Position numbers and translations under genes: made by a program. 64,000 nucleotides of DNA from Sphingomonas gei. Its GTDB lineage: Bacteria > Pseudomonadota > Alphaproteobacteria > Sphingomonadales > Sphingomonadaceae. The DNA lies in NCBI RefSeq assembly GCF_004792685.1, contig NZ_SRXT01000001.1, positions 744,001 to 808,000 on the forward strand. Direction: 5' to 3'. Shown here piece by piece: positions 17,298-26,526 of the stretch (positions within the stretch are counted from its first letter, which is position 1; the number at the start of each line of letters is the position of its first letter). The notes under the pieces were generated by a model. It was not told where the DNA came from, made no database searches, and saw only the letters and a list, made by a program, of their open reading frames with translations.

Positions 17298-20200
17298 TCA
17301 CTGCGCCGGGACCAGATCGAACAGGTCGGGGCCGGTGCCCGCCGGCCGCGCCGGCGCGCGCTCGCCCGCCATCGCCGTCATCGTGACGTAATCGAGCTTG
17401 CCCGTGCCGAGCACCGGCAGCGCATCGAGGACGCGGATATCGCGCGGGATCGCGAGTTCGGCGACGCCATTGGCCTTGCCCCAGGCCTGGAGCGCGCCGG
17501 CCTTCGCGTCCTTGCGTGTAGTGAACAGCACCAGTTGCTCGCCCTTGCGCGGGTCGGCGCGCGTGACGACGGCATGATCGTCCTCGGGCCACACCGCCGC
17601 GGCATAGCCTTCGACTGCGGGCAGCGAGACCATCTCGCCGCCGATCTTGGCGAAGCGCTTGGCGCGGCCGCGGATCGTGACGAACTCCTGCGCGTCGATC
17701 GTGACGATGTCGCCGGTATCGTGCCAGCCCTCGTGCGGCGGCTGGAGAATGCCCGGCGCATCGGCCTTCATATAGCCCGCCATGATGTTCGGCCCACGGA
17801 TCGACAGCTTGCCGCCCTCGGCGATGCCGGGCACCGGATCGACCCGCGCCTCGACCCCCGGCAGCAGCCGGCCGACGCTGCCCGCCTGGAAATGCATCGG
17901 GGTGTTGACTGCGATCACGGGCGACGCCTCGGTCGCGCCATAGCCTTCGAAGATGCGCACGCCGAACTTCTCGCCCCACAGCTTGCGCGTCTCGTCGCGG
18001 ACGCGCTCGGCCCCGGCGAAGACGTAGCGCACCGAATAGAAATCGTAGCTGTGCCCCATCCGGGCATAGCCGGCGAGGAAGGTATCGGTGCCGAACAGGA
18101 TCGTCGCATTGGCGTCGTAGGCGAGCGCAGGGACGATCCGGTAATGGAGCGGGTTCGGGTAGAGGAAGGTGCGGATCCCGCTCAGGATCGGCAGCAGGGT
18201 GCCGCCGGTCAGCCCGAAGCTGTGGAACACCGGCAGCGCGTTGAGCACGAGATCCGACGAATTGAAATCGATCCGCGCCGAGAGCTGCTGGCAATTGCTC
18301 AGCAGGTTGCGATGGGTGAGCACCACCCCCTTGGGCAGTCCCTCGCTGCCGCTGGTGAACAGGATCACGGCAGGGCTATCTGGTGAAACGCCGCGGCGCC
18401 GGTGGAGCCGCCCGGCCCAGCGTGCCGCGACCAATGCGCGCAGCTTGGCGATGCCGCCGATCCCGGCCGCCAAATCCTCCAGATAGACGATCCGCCGCCC
18501 CTCGCTTTCGAGCCCCTCGACGATCGGCTCGAGCTTGCCCTGGGTGACGAAGGCGCGCGCAGTGACGATCGTGCCCACCTCCGCCGCCAGGCACGCCGCC
18601 TTCAGATTGGCGAGCCCCGCGGTATAGTTGAGCATCGCCGGCACCCGCCCGATCCGCTGCAGCGCGAAGAAGGTGGCGATCACGCCTGCGACGTTGGGAA
18701 GCAGCACGCCGACCGCCTCGCCCTGCCGCGTGACCGGATCGAACGCGCGGCCGAGCGCCATGCTGCCGATCACGAGCTTCTTGTAGCTCATCGGCTCGCG
18801 CTTGACGTCCTCGACCACCTTGGTGCCGCCGCCATGCACGTCCTTGGCGTCGAGCAACGCCTGGAACAGGGTCCTACCGGTGTTCGACGTCGCGAAGATC
18901 ATCGCGCTCATCTCGTCATAGAGCCGCCGCCCGGCGATCGCGCGGCGCTGGCGCGCGGGCATCGTCCCGGTGATCGCGAAGCGGCGCGGCGGCAATACGG
19001 TCAGCGTGACCTTCGGGAACATCCGCACGCGGACCTTGCCGCGAAGCTTTGAGAAGGACGAATATTGCGCACCATCGATGCGCACCGGGATGATCGGCGC
19101 ATCGGCCTTGTCGGCGACCATGCCCGGCCCGTCGAATACCTTCATCAGCGCGCCGGTGACGGTGATCCGGCCCTCGGGAAAGATCACCAGCGTGTTGCCC
19201 GCCTTGACGGCCTTTACCATCGCCTTGGTCGACATCGGATTGGTCGGATCGACCGGGAAGGCGCGGAACAGCTTGAGCGCGGGCTTGATCCACCAGCTCG
19301 CCATCACCGCGGTATGGACCGCGAATACCGGCTTGCCGGGCAGGAACACTGCGAGCAGGAGCCCGTCAAGCCACGAGACGTGGTTGACCACCACCACTGC
19401 GCGTTCGCCGGGCTGCGGCATGTTCTCGCCGCCATGGACCTCGACTCGGTAGAGCAATTGCAATGCCGTGCGGATCAGCCGCTTGATCAGCGTCTCGGGC
19501 AGCAGCCAGCACGACACCAAAGCCACTGCCAGCGTCGAGAACCCCATCAGCGCAATCACCGCGGGGACCGAGACACCGCTCGCCGCCATGCCCGCGACGA
19601 TCACCATCACCACCACTGCGACGATCGCATTGACGATATTGTTCGCGGCGATGATCCGCGAGCGCTCGGCGACGGGGCTGTTGGTCTGGAGCAATGCGTA
19701 GAGCGGCACGATGAACATGCCGCCGGAGAATGCCAGCACCGCGAGGTCCGCCAGCACCCGCCAGCTGCCTGGCGACTGGACGAAACCGCCTATGCCGGCG
19801 CCGCGCACCGTGATCACATAGCCGCGCGTCGCCAGCCACAGATCGATCATCGCCGCCGCCATCAGCAAAGCGGCGGCGGGAACGAAGCGCGCGGAAACCT
19901 GCCCCTTGAGCAATTTGTTGACGGCGATCGATCCGATCGCGATCGCGACCGAGAAGACCAAAAGGAACAAGGTGACCACGGGCTGGCCGGCGCCCAGCGT
20001 GTCGGACACCAACGGCGCGAAATCGTTGAGCAGCACCGCGCCGACCGCGAAGAACCAGCTGATCCCGAGGATGCACAGCCAGACGTCGCGGCCGTCATGC
20101 GCGGTCTTGAGCACCTGCCACGTCGAGCGCAGCGGATTGGGATCGACGCGCAGCCCCGGGCTGGCCGGTGGTGCCGGCGGAACGAACAGGCTCGCGATCA

Positions 20201-20753
20201 GTCCGCCCACGGAGAGCAAGGTCGCGATCAGCCCCGCCTCCCATGGCGGGACGAAGCTCGGCAGCAATTGGCCGCCGAGGATCGCGAGAAAGGTGCCCGC
20301 CTCGATCAAGCCGGTGCCGCCCATGATCTCATGGGGCCCGAGATGCTGGGGCAGGATCGAATATTTGACCGGGCCGAAGATCGTCGAATGACAGCCCATC
20401 AGGAACAGCGCCAGAAGCAGCAGCGGCACCGACTGCAGCGACAGCCCGGCAAGCCCCACCCCCATGAACACGACTTCGGCCGCCTTGATGACGCGCATCA
20501 GCTTCGCTTTGTCCCACGCGTCGGCGATCTGCCCGGCGAGCGCGGAGAACAGGAAATAAGGGACGAAGAACACGCCGGTGGCGATCGCCGCCAGCATCGC
20601 CGAGCGGCCCGGATCGCTCGCGTACAGCGTGAAGTTGACGAGGAACAGCATCGCATATTTGAGCGCGTTGTCGTTGAACGCCCCGAGGAACTGGACGACG
20701 AACAACGGCCCGAAGCGACGTTTCGAAAGCAGCGAGAAATCAGGTGCGGACAT
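17298..20753 (-). CDS. LplT-PlsC-Aas fusion: lysophospholipid flippase, acyltransferase and acyl-ACP ligase
   Basis: 1151 residues in three parts. Residues 1-~420 form a 12-span MFS module like LplT ('QFLGAFNDNALKYAML', 'DAWDKAKLMRVIKAAE'). Residues ~440-620 form a PlsC-type acyltransferase with 'NHVSWLD' and 'VIFPEGRIT'. Residues ~650-1150 form an AMP-binding ligase with 'ILFTSGSEGLPKGVV' and 'FEGYGATEASP'. In enterobacteria LplT and Aas are separate proteins that take up and re-acylate lysophosphatidylethanolamine; the three-part fusion occurs in other proteobacteria. It lies 91 bp upstream of the HMG-CoA reductase gene on the same strand, so it may head that operon or merely precede it. 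ATG at 20753 with a G-rich stretch upstream. Confidence 0.92.
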   Translation of the reverse strand: MSAPDFSLLSKRRFGPLFVVQFLGAFNDNALKYAMLFLVNFTLYASDPGRSAMLAAIATGVFFVPYFLFSALAGQIADAWDKAKLMRVIKAAEVVFMGVGLAGLSLQSVPLLLLALFLMGCHSTIFGPVKYSILPQHLGPHEIMGGTGLIEAGTFLAILGGQLLPSFVPPWEAGLIATLLSVGGLIASLFVPPAPPASPGLRVDPNPLRSTWQVLKTAHDGRDVWLCILGISWFFAVGAVLLNDFAPLVSDTLGAGQPVVTLFLLVFSVAIAIGSIAVNKLLKGQVSARFVPAAALLMAAAMIDLWLATRGYVITVRGAGIGGFVQSPGSWRVLADLAVLAFSGGMFIVPLYALLQTNSPVAERSRIIAANNIVNAIVAVVVMVIVAGMAASGVSVPAVIALMGFSTLAVALVSCWLLPETLIKRLIRTALQLLYRVEVHGGENMPQPGERAVVVVNHVSWLDGLLLAVFLPGKPVFAVHTAVMASWWIKPALKLFRAFPVDPTNPMSTKAMVKAVKAGNTLVIFPEGRITVTGALMKVFDGPGMVADKADAPIIPVRIDGAQYSSFSKLRGKVRVRMFPKVTLTVLPPRRFAITGTMPARQRRAIAGRRLYDEMSAMIFATSNTGRTLFQALLDAKDVHGGGTKVVEDVKREPMSYKKLVIGSMALGRAFDPVTRQGEAVGVLLPNVAGVIATFFALQRIGRVPAMLNYTAGLANLKAACLAAEVGTIVTARAFVTQGKLEPIVEGLESEGRRIVYLEDLAAGIGGIAKLRALVAARWAGRLHRRRGVSPDSPAVILFTSGSEGLPKGVVLTHRNLLSNCQQLSARIDFNSSDLVLNALPVFHSFGLTGGTLLPILSGIRTFLYPNPLHYRIVPALAYDANATILFGTDTFLAGYARMGHSYDFYSVRYVFAGAERVRDETRKLWGEKFGVRIFEGYGATEASPVIAVNTPMHFQAGSVGRLLPGVEARVDPVPGIAEGGKLSIRGPNIMAGYMKADAPGILQPPHEGWHDTGDIVTIDAQEFVTIRGRAKRFAKIGGEMVSLPAVEGYAAAVWPEDDHAVVTRADPRKGEQLVLFTTRKDAKAGALQAWGKANGVAELAIPRDIRVLDALPVLGTGKLDYVTMTAMAGERAPARPAGTGPDLFDLVPAQ

Positions 20754-20858
20754 CGAAACCCCCGGAATGTCGCCGGACGTTAGAGTCGATTTGTGACCTA
20801 TCGGTCAACGACACCCGGAGGGATTAGCGAAAAGGTGATCTCGCCGTGCGCGACAGCA

Positions 20859-22874
20859 TCAGGGGAGCCGCCGGAAACGGATAGCCGTACCTCCGCCCGC
20901 CGCCAGGGTAAGGTCGAGCACGTCGCCGCGGGTCACCACGCGCTTCTCGATGCGATAGGCCTGCGGATTGGTCCGGTAATCGGCCCCCGGGCCATCGGCA
21001 TAGATCTGCGCCTCGTAGCGCACCCCTGCTGCGAGAAAGCCCAGCGGCTGGCGCAGCGCGCGGGCATTCTCGTCGGTGATCGCGCCGAGATACCAGTCTT
21101 CGCCGCCGCGTTCCTGCCGCGCGACGACGACATAATCGCCGATCTCGGCCTGCAGCGTGCGTGACTGCTCCCAGTCGGTCGGCACGTCCTTGATGAACTG
21201 GAAGGCGTCGGAATGCGCGTCATAATTCTCGGGCAGATCGGCGGCCATCTGCACCGGCGAATAGAGCACGACATATTCGGCGAGCTGCGTGGCGAGCGTT
21301 GACTGGACGCGCCGGGTCAGCTCGGTCTGGCCATGCGCGAGATCGAAGATCCCGGGCGTGAAGTCCATCGGCCCGGCGAGCATCCGGGTGAAGGGCAAGA
21401 TGGTGAGGTGCTCGGGCGGATTGGTCGGCACGCCCCAGGCGTTGAATTCCTGCCCGCGCGCGCCTTCGCGGCTGACCATGTTGGGCCAGGTCCGGCGCAG
21501 CCCGGTGTCCTTGACCGGTTCGTGCGCGTCGATCGCGATGCGGTGCTTTGCGGCGACTTCGGCGACGTGGAGGTTGTGCCGAACCATATACTGGCCGGCA
21601 AACCATTGCTTGCCGCCTGCCGCATCGACGATCTCGCCGCTGTGGCGGACATAGCCGGTCTTGACGACGTCGACGCCGAGCCGGGCATACATCGCCATCG
21701 CATCCTCGAGCTGCGCCTCGTAATTCTCGACTCCGCCCCCGGTCTCGTTATGCCCGATCAGCTTGACGCCCTTGTCGCGCGCATAAGCGGCCAGCCCCGG
21801 TGCGTCGAAATCAGGATAGGCCTTTGTGAAGCTGAACTTGTCGCCATTCGCGATCCAGTCGCCGTCCCAGCCCTGGTTCCAGCCCTCGACCAGCACCCCG
21901 CCAATGCCGTTCTTCGCAGCAAAATCGATATAGCGCTTCACATTGGCGGTGTTGGCGCCGTGGCGATAGCCGCTGCCCCAGGTCGAGTGGTTGAGGTGCA
22001 TCTCCCACCAGATGCCGACATATTTGCCCGGCTTGAACCACGAGACGTCGCCGAGCTCGTTGGGCGCGTTGAGGTTGAGCTCGATCCGGCTGTCGGCCAG
22101 CGCCGCCGGTGAATCGCCGATCAGTACGGTGCGCCACGGCGTAGTGAATGGCCCGGTCTTCTCGGCCGCGCTGCCATCGGGCGCCGGCATCAGCGACGCT
22201 GTGAGCGTACCGGTGCCGTTGCCGGCGAGTAGCATGCTGGGAAAGTCGATCAGCGCGGCTTCGTGGAAGGACAGATAGACGCCGTTATCGCCTTTCAGCG
22301 TTAGCGGAGTCTCGGCGAGGGTGATCCGCCGCGCGTCGGTCTGCGTATAGAGATATTCGTCGCGCTCCTGCCCGAGCGCTTGATACCACCATGCCTGATT
22401 TTTCCCGACCGGGCGGAACTGGGTGCGGTCGGCGGTCACCTTGACCCGCTGGCCGGCGGGGACGGCATATCCGTAGCGCAGCCCGATCCCGTCATCGAAC
22501 AGGCGGAAGGTGACTTCGACCGCGCGGTTGAGCGGGGTATCTCCGGCGAGGGTGACGACCAGCTCGTTGTGCCGGTCGCGGATCACGCGCTGCTCGCCCC
22601 AGGGCTGTTCCCAGCTGGTGTCGACCGAATTGCGGCGCGGGTTGGTGAGCGCGGTGAACCTTGCAGCGGTCTCGCCCTCGAAGCTCAAGCCGAGCTCCCC
22701 CGGCGCCAGTATCTGCGTGCCGCCGCGGCTGACTTCGTACAACGCGCTGCCGTCACGCACGTCGACGCAGAGTTCCAGCATCTTGCCGGGCGATTGTGCG
22801 CATTCGCGCGCTTCGGCCGCGGCGATGCCCTGCGCGAGGACGACAAGCGAAACGGCGGCAAGGCGGCAATACAT
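20859..22874 (-). CDS. susB: GH97 alpha-glucosidase, secreted
   Basis: Glycoside hydrolase family 97, 671 residues, hydrolysing alpha-glucosidic bonds of malto-oligosaccharides in the periplasm. The signal peptide is 'LAAVSLVVLAQGIAAAEA'. The catalytic barrel has 'GVLVEGWNQGWDGDW', 'LIGHNETGGG', 'DAHEPVKDTGLRRTWPN' and 'SREGARGQEFNAWG'. The glutamates in these blocks correspond to the base and acid residues of SusB, so an inverting enzyme is expected, although some GH97 members are retaining galactosidases with Asp there. It sits 74 bp downstream of a TonB-dependent receptor, probably in one transcript. The SusB symbol is by family similarity. Confidence 0.92.
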   Translation of the reverse strand: MYCRLAAVSLVVLAQGIAAAEARECAQSPGKMLELCVDVRDGSALYEVSRGGTQILAPGELGLSFEGETAARFTALTNPRRNSVDTSWEQPWGEQRVIRDRHNELVVTLAGDTPLNRAVEVTFRLFDDGIGLRYGYAVPAGQRVKVTADRTQFRPVGKNQAWWYQALGQERDEYLYTQTDARRITLAETPLTLKGDNGVYLSFHEAALIDFPSMLLAGNGTGTLTASLMPAPDGSAAEKTGPFTTPWRTVLIGDSPAALADSRIELNLNAPNELGDVSWFKPGKYVGIWWEMHLNHSTWGSGYRHGANTANVKRYIDFAAKNGIGGVLVEGWNQGWDGDWIANGDKFSFTKAYPDFDAPGLAAYARDKGVKLIGHNETGGGVENYEAQLEDAMAMYARLGVDVVKTGYVRHSGEIVDAAGGKQWFAGQYMVRHNLHVAEVAAKHRIAIDAHEPVKDTGLRRTWPNMVSREGARGQEFNAWGVPTNPPEHLTILPFTRMLAGPMDFTPGIFDLAHGQTELTRRVQSTLATQLAEYVVLYSPVQMAADLPENYDAHSDAFQFIKDVPTDWEQSRTLQAEIGDYVVVARQERGGEDWYLGAITDENARALRQPLGFLAAGVRYEAQIYADGPGADYRTNPQAYRIEKRVVTRGDVLDLTLAAGGGTAIRFRRLP

Positions 22875-22948
22875 GCGATATCCTTTGCGAAGGCCCGAAA
22901 AAGAACGCGCCGCCGCCGGGGTAAGTGCGGCGGCGCGAAGGAGGGACC

Positions 22949-25900
22949 TCAGAACTTGGCGCGGACGCCGAACTGGAAGCGGCGGTCGACTCGGCTCCAT
23001 GCCGAGTCGAGATAGACCGGCCGCGCTCCCGGCGTCGCCGGAGAGTCGCCGAAGACCTGTTGCTGGTACACGCTCTTGGTATTGAGCAGGTTCGACGCGT
23101 CGACCGATAGCTCGAGGAAGCTGTTGACCGACAGGCGCAGCGATCCGTCGAGATAGCCCGCCGCTTTCTGGAACACCGGCAGCCCGATGCAGCAATCGAG
23201 ATTCTGCGTCAGGTAGCGCGAGCGCCAATTATAGGCGAGACGGAAGCCGATCGGTCCCTTCTCGTACAAAGCCACTGCGTTGAAGGTGTGCTTCGAGATC
23301 CCCGCGAGCTGGTGCGAGTCGATCACCGATCCGGTGCCGCCCAGCGCCGGTTGCCCGGCCCCAACCGCGCCGACATTGGCGCTGGACGAGGCATTGAGCA
23401 GGTTCGAATTGTTGATGTCCGACTGGTGGACATAGGTGTAGTTGAGTTGGGTACCGAGCCCGCTGAGCGGCCCGGGCAGGAAGTCGAAGAAGGTCTGGAA
23501 GCCGGCCTCGACCCCCATCAATTTGCCCCCTTCGTCCGAATTGTTCGGCCCGAGGATCTGCACCGTCTGGCTCGAGCCGTTGTTGGTGAAGGTTCGGGAA
23601 AACTGGCCGAAGCTGATGCTGTTGTTCAGCTTCTTGTAGAAGCCGGTCACCGTCAGCGAGCTGCTCCGCCCCATATAATGCTCGAACGACACGTCGAACT
23701 GGTCGGCGGTGACCGGCTTGAGCGCGGCGTTGCCGGCATTGGCCTGGAACACGAAATTATAGCCGGTGACGTTCGCCGCGGTGTGCGCCGCGGTCGGCGA
23801 GTTGTAGACAATGTACGGCGAATCCGGGGTCGTGCTGAGGATCGGCGCGTTCATCGCGACGGTGTTGCGCAGGAAACCGATATCGGGCCGCGACATCGCC
23901 CGCGAATAAGCGAACCGGATGAAGCTCTTGTCGTCGAGCCCGAACCGGACGTTGAAGCTCGGCAGCCACTGGGTGCTCGAGGCTTTGTAGGTGTCGGGGG
24001 TGAAGCCGCCATTGGCGAAGGCGCGTATCGCCGGCGTCAGATAGCAGCTTGGATTGACGATGTTGTTGCCGCTGAGCGGCGTGCCGCAAGCGGGCAGATT
24101 GTCGAAGATGTTCGCCGCGGGGAAAGCGAGGCTGCCTTCGCTGGTCTCGCGCGTCTTGACCACGCGGAGGCCGACATTGCCGACCACGCTCATGCCGCCG
24201 ATCGTCTTGTCGTCGCCGCCGAAACGCAGCATCAGGTACGCCGCCTCGGTCTGTTCCTGCACCCTCAGCACTTCGCCGGGCGCAAAGCAGTCGTCGACGG
24301 TCGCCTCGGGCCGGTCGCAAATCGCAGTATAGCCCGATCCGATCGGTGAGTGGGTGGTCGCGCCGCCCAGCGACGTGATCAGCTTGCCGAAATCCTTGAG
24401 CGTATCGCGATTGAGAAAGACCAGCGGTCCGTTGGGAAAGACCTTGCCATCATAGAGTTCGCCCATCGAATAGGATTCCCAGATCCCCGCGCCATAGCCG
24501 GCGAAATTCGGGTGGCCGGCGTTACCGGTGCAATTGGGCGTGTTGGTCGGATAGGCGCCGCCGGTGGTGTTGTCGGCGTTGAAGCCGGGGCCGTTGCAGT
24601 TCCAGTTCGCGGCGATCGGGGTCCAGTTGAACGTAGAATAGCGGACATTCTGCTTGCGATCGGCATAGCGGACGCCGGCCTTGATCGAATCGAACCAGCT
24701 GTCGCCACCGAACTCGTATTCCAAGTCGCCGCGCAACGCGAGTTCGTTGGCGTCGTTGTCCTCGACATGGCCCTGGATGAACGGGATCCAGTAGTTATGC
24801 GCGTTGGCCAGCCCGCCCGACGCGTAATTCACGTTCGAGCCGGGCAAGAGTGCGATCTGAGGGGTTCCGTCCTTGTTGGTGCTGTACTGGAAGTTCGCCA
24901 TCGACCCAGTGGCGACGAGGATGTCGTTATTGTAGGTCGACGCGTCGATATATTGCGCGTCGAAATTGGCGTGGAGATGGTCCGACACGTCCCATTGGAA
25001 ATTGGCCGAATAATCGCGCGTGCCCTCGCGGTGGGCGAAGTTGCGCGCTTCGTTCTGCAGATACAGCCCGTCGCGCAGCGTGGTGCAGACCGAAGGCGCG
25101 GCGCAATTGTTGACGAAGGGCACGCCGGGGATCGCCGAGCCGGCATTGATCGCCGCTTGGGTACTTTCCCAGGTGCCGTTGAAGCTGCCATGTCCCTGCG
25201 TCAGAACGCCCGACTGGAGCATGCCGTTGGCGCCGAACACCAGTGCGCCGCTGCCGTCCGCCGGCCCCAGCACGGTCGAGGTGCGCGGGTTGAACGCCGG
25301 CGTGCCGAAATAATTGCCGTCGAGCACGGTGTGACTGGCGCGCTCGAACCAGCCGTTGCGATAATGCGAGTCGATGAATTGCAGCGAAGCGCGAACGGTC
25401 CCGCTGTTGTTCTCATATTGCGCGGCGAGCGCGATGCCGCGGCGCTTGCGGTCGTAGTCGACTTCCGAATAGCGGATGCCGTCCGGCGCGTAGCGGAAAC
25501 CCGATCCGCCGAAGGGATTGGCGGTGCAGCCGATACTGCCGTCGGCGGTCACCGTGCCCGCAGTCGGCGTACCGAAGCCGGCGGTGCAATAGGTGTCGAT
25601 CTTGTCCATGATCACGCTTTCGGTGCGCGTCACGACATGGCTCTGGGCATAGCTGGCCAGCAGGCCGAAGCGGCCGATCGGCGTCTCGAAGGTGTTGCTG
25701 ATCAGTCCCGAGAATTCAGGGGTCCAGCGGTCCGAGCGGTCGCCATAGTTCATCCGAAAATTGCCGGTGACGAGTAGACCCTTCTGATCGAACGGCAGAC
25801 GCGTACGCAGGTTGACCGTGCCGGCGATGCCGCCTTCGATCATCTCGGCGGTCTGGTTCTTGTAGGCGTCGACGCCGGCGAGCAGTTCGGGCGAGACGTC

Positions 25901-26353
25901 GTTGAACTGGAGCCCGCGCGCCGAATCCGCCGAGAAGCTGTCGCGGCCGTTGAACTCGGTGCGCACCTGGGTGAGCCCGCGGATCAGCACGCCGGTCGGC
26001 TCGCCAGACGGGTGCGTGCTGTCATCGGCCGACTGCAGCCGGCTGACGGTGATCCCAGGAACGCGCGCCAGCGCCTCCGCGGCAGACTTGTCGGGGAAAG
26101 CACCGATGTCGGTCGCAGTGATCGAATCGACGAAGGTGTCCGAGTTCTTCTTGATGTTCTGCGATGTATCGAGCGCGGCGCGGACACCGACGACGACAAC
26201 GTCTTCACCGGAGTCCTGCGCTTCGGCGGCGCTCGCTGCCGGATCGGCGGTCTGTGCGTGTGTGGCCGATGCGGCGCCGAACACGATCAGCGCGCAGAAC
26301 GAAACGCCGCCCTGCAGCGCGCGGAACCGACGCGTCGAATGATAGTCCGTCAT
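22949..26353 (-). CDS. TonB-dependent receptor, Caulobacter MalA-like
   Basis: Outer-membrane active transporter, 1134 residues. The signal peptide ends 'ASATHAQ', a short linker follows, then the plug starts 'EDVVVVGVRAALDTSQ' with 'FPDKSAAEALARVPGITV', the pattern of the large sphingomonad/Caulobacter TBDR subfamily that includes the maltodextrin receptor MalA. The 22-strand barrel ends 'FQFGVRAKF' with a terminal Phe. Strong ribosome-binding site GGGAGG before the ATG at 26353. Neighbouring GH97, sugar MFS and LacI genes point to malto-oligosaccharide import. Upstream lie phased TTGC boxes at 26423-26457 that may regulate it. Confidence 0.92.
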   Translation of the reverse strand: MTDYHSTRRFRALQGGVSFCALIVFGAASATHAQTADPAASAAEAQDSGEDVVVVGVRAALDTSQNIKKNSDTFVDSITATDIGAFPDKSAAEALARVPGITVSRLQSADDSTHPSGEPTGVLIRGLTQVRTEFNGRDSFSADSARGLQFNDVSPELLAGVDAYKNQTAEMIEGGIAGTVNLRTRLPFDQKGLLVTGNFRMNYGDRSDRWTPEFSGLISNTFETPIGRFGLLASYAQSHVVTRTESVIMDKIDTYCTAGFGTPTAGTVTADGSIGCTANPFGGSGFRYAPDGIRYSEVDYDRKRRGIALAAQYENNSGTVRASLQFIDSHYRNGWFERASHTVLDGNYFGTPAFNPRTSTVLGPADGSGALVFGANGMLQSGVLTQGHGSFNGTWESTQAAINAGSAIPGVPFVNNCAAPSVCTTLRDGLYLQNEARNFAHREGTRDYSANFQWDVSDHLHANFDAQYIDASTYNNDILVATGSMANFQYSTNKDGTPQIALLPGSNVNYASGGLANAHNYWIPFIQGHVEDNDANELALRGDLEYEFGGDSWFDSIKAGVRYADRKQNVRYSTFNWTPIAANWNCNGPGFNADNTTGGAYPTNTPNCTGNAGHPNFAGYGAGIWESYSMGELYDGKVFPNGPLVFLNRDTLKDFGKLITSLGGATTHSPIGSGYTAICDRPEATVDDCFAPGEVLRVQEQTEAAYLMLRFGGDDKTIGGMSVVGNVGLRVVKTRETSEGSLAFPAANIFDNLPACGTPLSGNNIVNPSCYLTPAIRAFANGGFTPDTYKASSTQWLPSFNVRFGLDDKSFIRFAYSRAMSRPDIGFLRNTVAMNAPILSTTPDSPYIVYNSPTAAHTAANVTGYNFVFQANAGNAALKPVTADQFDVSFEHYMGRSSSLTVTGFYKKLNNSISFGQFSRTFTNNGSSQTVQILGPNNSDEGGKLMGVEAGFQTFFDFLPGPLSGLGTQLNYTYVHQSDINNSNLLNASSSANVGAVGAGQPALGGTGSVIDSHQLAGISKHTFNAVALYEKGPIGFRLAYNWRSRYLTQNLDCCIGLPVFQKAAGYLDGSLRLSVNSFLELSVDASNLLNTKSVYQQQVFGDSPATPGARPVYLDSAWSRVDRRFQFGVRAKF

Positions 26354-26415
26354 GCAAACCTCCCCATGGGCTCCGCTTTTCGCGGATGCGTTTCGGGCAC
26401 GGCTATGCGCCGCCC

Positions 26416-26526
26416 CTATAGGTTGCATTGAATTGCGTAAATTTGCACGAGTTGCAAGTAGCTTTTTATAGAGAGCCGCGACTGGAAAATCGACCCATTC
26501 GCAACTTATGGATGCAATGTTGCATC
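26416..26526. promoter_or_regulatory. Candidate control region of the malto-oligosaccharide receptor
   Basis: Four direct TTGC boxes begin at 26423, 26433, 26443 and 26452, that is at 10, 10 and 9 bp steps, on one face of the helix. On the minus strand TATAGG (26416-26421) next to them could be the -10 of the receptor promoter. A 16-bp near-perfect palindrome, GATGCAATGTTGCATC, lies at 26511-26526 and overlaps the last bases of the MFS gene; it shares the TGCA core. The LacI-type regulator encoded at 28102 is the obvious candidate to bind here (inference). Confidence 0.45.
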
